The translations under genes were made by a program, and so were the position numbers. Below, piece after piece: positions 61,423 to 64,000 of a stretch of DNA of 64,000 nucleotides (its first letter is position 1; every line of letters begins with the position of its first letter). Below the pieces are notes generated by a model that saw nothing but the letters and a program-made list of their open reading frames with translations, searched no databases and was not told the DNA's origin. This stretch comes from Agrocybe praecox (lineage: Eukaryota > Basidiomycota > Agaricomycetes > Agaricales > Agrocybaceae), in contig OZ024844.1 of NCBI GenBank assembly GCA_964017145.1, positions 2,232,001 to 2,296,000 of the forward strand. Direction: 5' to 3'.

Positions 61423-63491
61423 CTAATTGATATCTCGAGCTTTGCTCTGCCTTTCAAGGTCTTTAGCTTTGTTCCAGACGTCTATTGTGACTTCTGGCTG
61501 ATGCAAAGAAAGCGATATTAACCTGTACGAATAAACATCAAAATGGTAAGATATTGATCATACAAAAAAACTGGATTATGGCACACCTTGCTACGAGCAT
61601 TCGGATGATAAGGTCATCAGGGGTAATTTTGGTGCCAACTCCATGTACACTTGCTTCACCAAGTCCAGACCTTTCGCGTACAAAGTCATCTTCAACGTGC
61701 TGCGAGGTTATCAGTATCACGACACAAAAATGGCAAAAATGACGAATTACTTGTCCCAATGAGTCTGCAAGGACTGTATTGCCAACCTTGGAACCCCCTA
61801 CAAGCTGTCGGAACCGTAATAATTTATCTTGCGAAGGGATTCGAATGGAATGTGCTGGTCTGTACAAGTCTTCTAATAACCATGAGGATTTAGTTGGCCG
61901 GAAAGGAATATTAACGTCCGTCTACGACTTTGCGTAAGTAATTATTTCTTTCAGATAAATTATTTCGGCCATTTACTTTGAAGAATGTACTTTTCTTGCC
62001 ATCAGTTACAACCATGAAATTTACGTCGGTTTCGAATGAAAAGTTGCTATAAGGGAAAACATAATCAACAGTCTGTGATTTCATCATCTCTTGAGCAGCG
62101 AGAATATTCTTGGCGCCTTATAATACTTCAACGAAGGGCCACCATGGAAGCAAAATAAATACACACCTTGTTCAAATATTCCCCCTTCAGTGACAGCACC
62201 TTCGGTGAACAAGATGATTGATCCCTTAGGTTGCTGTAGATATCCACTATGTAAATCCTCGTCCTTTGAGACTGGGAAGAAAATGCCCTTATTCAGGGTG
62301 TCTAAAGCGAGCGGCAAAGTCACAACAAGGGAAAATATCTGTGATAGGACATGGTATAACGCTGGTGTCGCGTTTGGCTCATTTATACAAGCCGGGAAAC
62401 TTGAAATCGTGAGAGACAAGGGCATCACTGGAGGCTGTCTTGACCGACTATTGACCAGCAATTAATTTTATAGCAATAAAATTTCTCTCGGTGCGGACTT
62501 ACGTTCTTGAGATGGCACTCAAAAGCACCCACTCGGCTGCGACACGATCTCCCGCTAGACCTTCCTGAGCAATCCAGTCTATAAGTTCCGATCGAAGTGA
62601 ATTTATCTCGGACAGTAGCGAAGGTTCGGGAAAAAATCTTGGGATGATCGTCTTCGGAATCGATGTAGCAAACAGAACGTGTAAGGTAGGGACTACTACG
62701 GTGTTTTCGTAATCGAGGCTGGAATTGATTCTGGAATATGAACGATACACCGAATTGACATCTTCGTCTTTTTAAAAAAGTAAATTTACGTACGCTTCTG
62801 ATGTCAAAATTCCGACGAAAGACAAAAGATCGGTTGTTCGGATTGGTTGTGCTATATTGTCATCATATATCTTGTTTTTATTTAAATGAGTAAATCATGC
62901 TTGTGCCAGAGTTCAAAAAAATCATCCTGACTTTGAGTTGCACGCCGACATGAGCGACATCGACGATGGGATATTTATGTGGTTGGTGGTAACTGGAAGT
63001 CTGAGTAGCCTCGCGATTGTCATTCGGGTAGCACCAGTCACTTAGTCCTGGTATAGAGACGGCCCAAAAAATGCTGGACTCTCTTAAATTTGAGTGGTCA
63101 ATGGGTCCTTCAGCACTGGGATCGTCTGCAATACCCCAGCCACCACATTGGCCACCCGCCCTAACAGCTAGATACAAGTCTTGCGACATGGATGTATCTT
63201 GTACCATGCCATTAAAGACTACAAGAGCTCTATCTGAGAAGGATTCTGGTGGATGGTGTACATCCAACGCAGGTATCTGAGAGATGCATGATAAAATTGT
63301 AGGCGGATAAACATTCAGGAATCAATATGCATACTTACCTGTTTTAAAGCATCCTGAGACTCGAATATATTGCGAAAATAGGCAGTAACAGTGCTCGGAA
63401 ATGTTTCCAGGGGATCTGATTTATGTTGTTGATACAAGTCGGCAAGGATTTTTGAGGGATCCCAAAGGGCGTCTGATATGAGAGAAGACAT
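61423..63491 (-). CDS. MCM complex-binding protein (MCMBP/Mcb1)
   Basis: Nuclear partner of MCM3-7 that helps assemble or unload the replicative helicase. ATG at 63491 (MSSLISDALWDPSKILADLY). Then LETFPSTVTAYFRNIF, ALVVFNGMVQDTSMSQDLYL and a SSIFWAVSIPGLSDWCYPND segment, which is characteristic. Later parts include IDWIAQEGLAGDRVAAEWVL, SRQPPVMPLSLTISSFPACI and KGSIILFTEGAVTEGGIFEQ. Near the end come RQLVGGSKVGNTVLADSLGQ, VEDDFVRERSGLGEASVHGV and TKITPDDLIIRMLVARLISL. The stop is at 61423. About eight introns. The C-terminal half has the degenerate AAA-like fold known for the family. It is convergent with RecQ (69 bp) and divergent from the CDC50-like gene (111 bp between starts). Confidence 0.93.
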
Positions 63492-63602
63492 GATGAGATT
63501 GCTTACGTGATACGAATTGGTGATGAGGAAACTGCGCCGCCGTCGGACACTGCTTTGGCTACTTACTTGTTTCTGCTTCCGTGGTGACTCTTTTCTCTGG
63601 CC

Positions 63603-64000
63603 ATGGGCATTTTCAACAGGAAGAAAAAGAACGACTCGGACTCGGGGGACTCAGCAGAGAATAAAAAGGAAAAGGGTGGCTGGAAACGCCCTGCAAGTAT
63701 GTCCTGTCCAGTATGACACCTTATTCACGTTCACACCTTGCATCGCAGATACCGCTTTCAAGCAGCAGAGACTCAAGGCATGGCAGCCTATCTTGACACC
63801 GAAGACCGTTTTGCCTACTCTCTTCATTATTGGCATTACATTTGCAATTATAGGTGGTCTGCTCATATGGGGCTCATCCCTTGTATCTGAAATTACCATT
63901 GACTACACCGAATGCGAACACCAAGCACCGTCACCCAATGGATCCTTCATCTTCAACAACATTCCATCTAACAAATACTCTTATCGTCTTCGCTCGGCTG
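63603..64000 (+). CDS. CDC50/LEM3-family flippase subunit (5' part only)
   Basis: Chaperone-like beta subunit of P4-ATPase phospholipid flippases in the secretory and plasma membranes. ATG at 63603 (MGIFNRKKKNDSDSGDSAEN). One intron (about 63696-63748) leads to NTAFKQQRLKAWQPILTPKT, the family hallmark just before the first membrane span (TLFIIGITFAIIGGLLIWGS). The lumenal segment starts ITIDYTECEHQAPSPNGS. The reading frame is open to the window end, so the large lumenal domain and the second membrane span are outside. Confidence 0.92.

Overview
This is a 64 kb piece of a fungal nuclear genome, most likely from a mushroom-forming basidiomycete (Agaricomycetes). The evidence is gene architecture: about 24 closely packed protein genes, nearly all broken by many 45-70 bp GT-AG introns, with intergenic gaps often under 250 bp. 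Families and styles typical of the group are also present: a fasciclin-domain secreted protein, a TKL-type kinase with a helical N-terminal domain, Hrq1 and Sgs1-type helicases, and a DYRK/Pom1 kinase with a huge disordered N-terminus. I cannot name the species. All gene models below are manual, spliced by eye. Gene ends that rest on a start or stop codon I located are reliable; internal exon edges are less so. I recognised no rRNA, tRNA, CRISPR array or complete transposon.

Layout. 1-9 kb: Rco1-like double-PHD chromatin protein (-, cut by the left edge), PRP38 splicing factor (+), mitochondrial ribosomal protein L15 (-), tRNA dimethylallyltransferase (+), fasciclin protein with a histidine-rich tail (-). 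9-20.5 kb: Hrq1 helicase (+), SCYL2-like pseudokinase (-), an unrecognised coiled-coil protein (+), an RGG-tailed protein (-). 20.6-29 kb: phosphoglycerate kinase (+), Sel1-repeat protein with polyglutamine and a CaaX box (-), JmjC histone demethylase JHD1/KDM2 (-), polynucleotide kinase 3'-phosphatase (+). 29-34 kb is the accessory-looking part: a gene-free 1.4 kb stretch with degenerate direct repeats, an NmrA-type NAD(P)-binding protein (-), another gene-poor stretch, and a 5'-truncated aldo-keto reductase relic (-). 33.8-48 kb: GAL7-type uridylyltransferase (-), V-ATPase subunit A without an intein (-), proteasome ATPase Rpt1 (+), mitochondrial PDK/BCKDK-family kinase (+), DYRK/Pom1-like kinase (-). 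48-50 kb is a long gene-poor region upstream of a Zn2Cys6 transcription factor (+). 51-64 kb: an MLKL-like helical-domain TKL pseudokinase (-), ING-family PHD protein (+), Nuf2 (-), Sgs1/BLM-type RecQ (+), MCM-binding protein (-), and the start of a CDC50-family flippase subunit (+, cut by the right edge).

Most genes are independent housekeeping functions, many in divergent pairs that share short promoters. Functional themes are chromatin marking (Rco1, JHD1, ING), DNA repair and replication (Hrq1, RecQ, PNKP, MCMBP) and chromosome segregation (Nuf2). The most interesting candidate is the gene at 51216-53582. It joins an N-terminal helical bundle resembling the MLKL N-terminal domain to a TKL kinase domain whose catalytic Asp is replaced by Asn. 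That suggests a fungal signalling or regulated-cell-death pseudokinase rather than an ordinary kinase.
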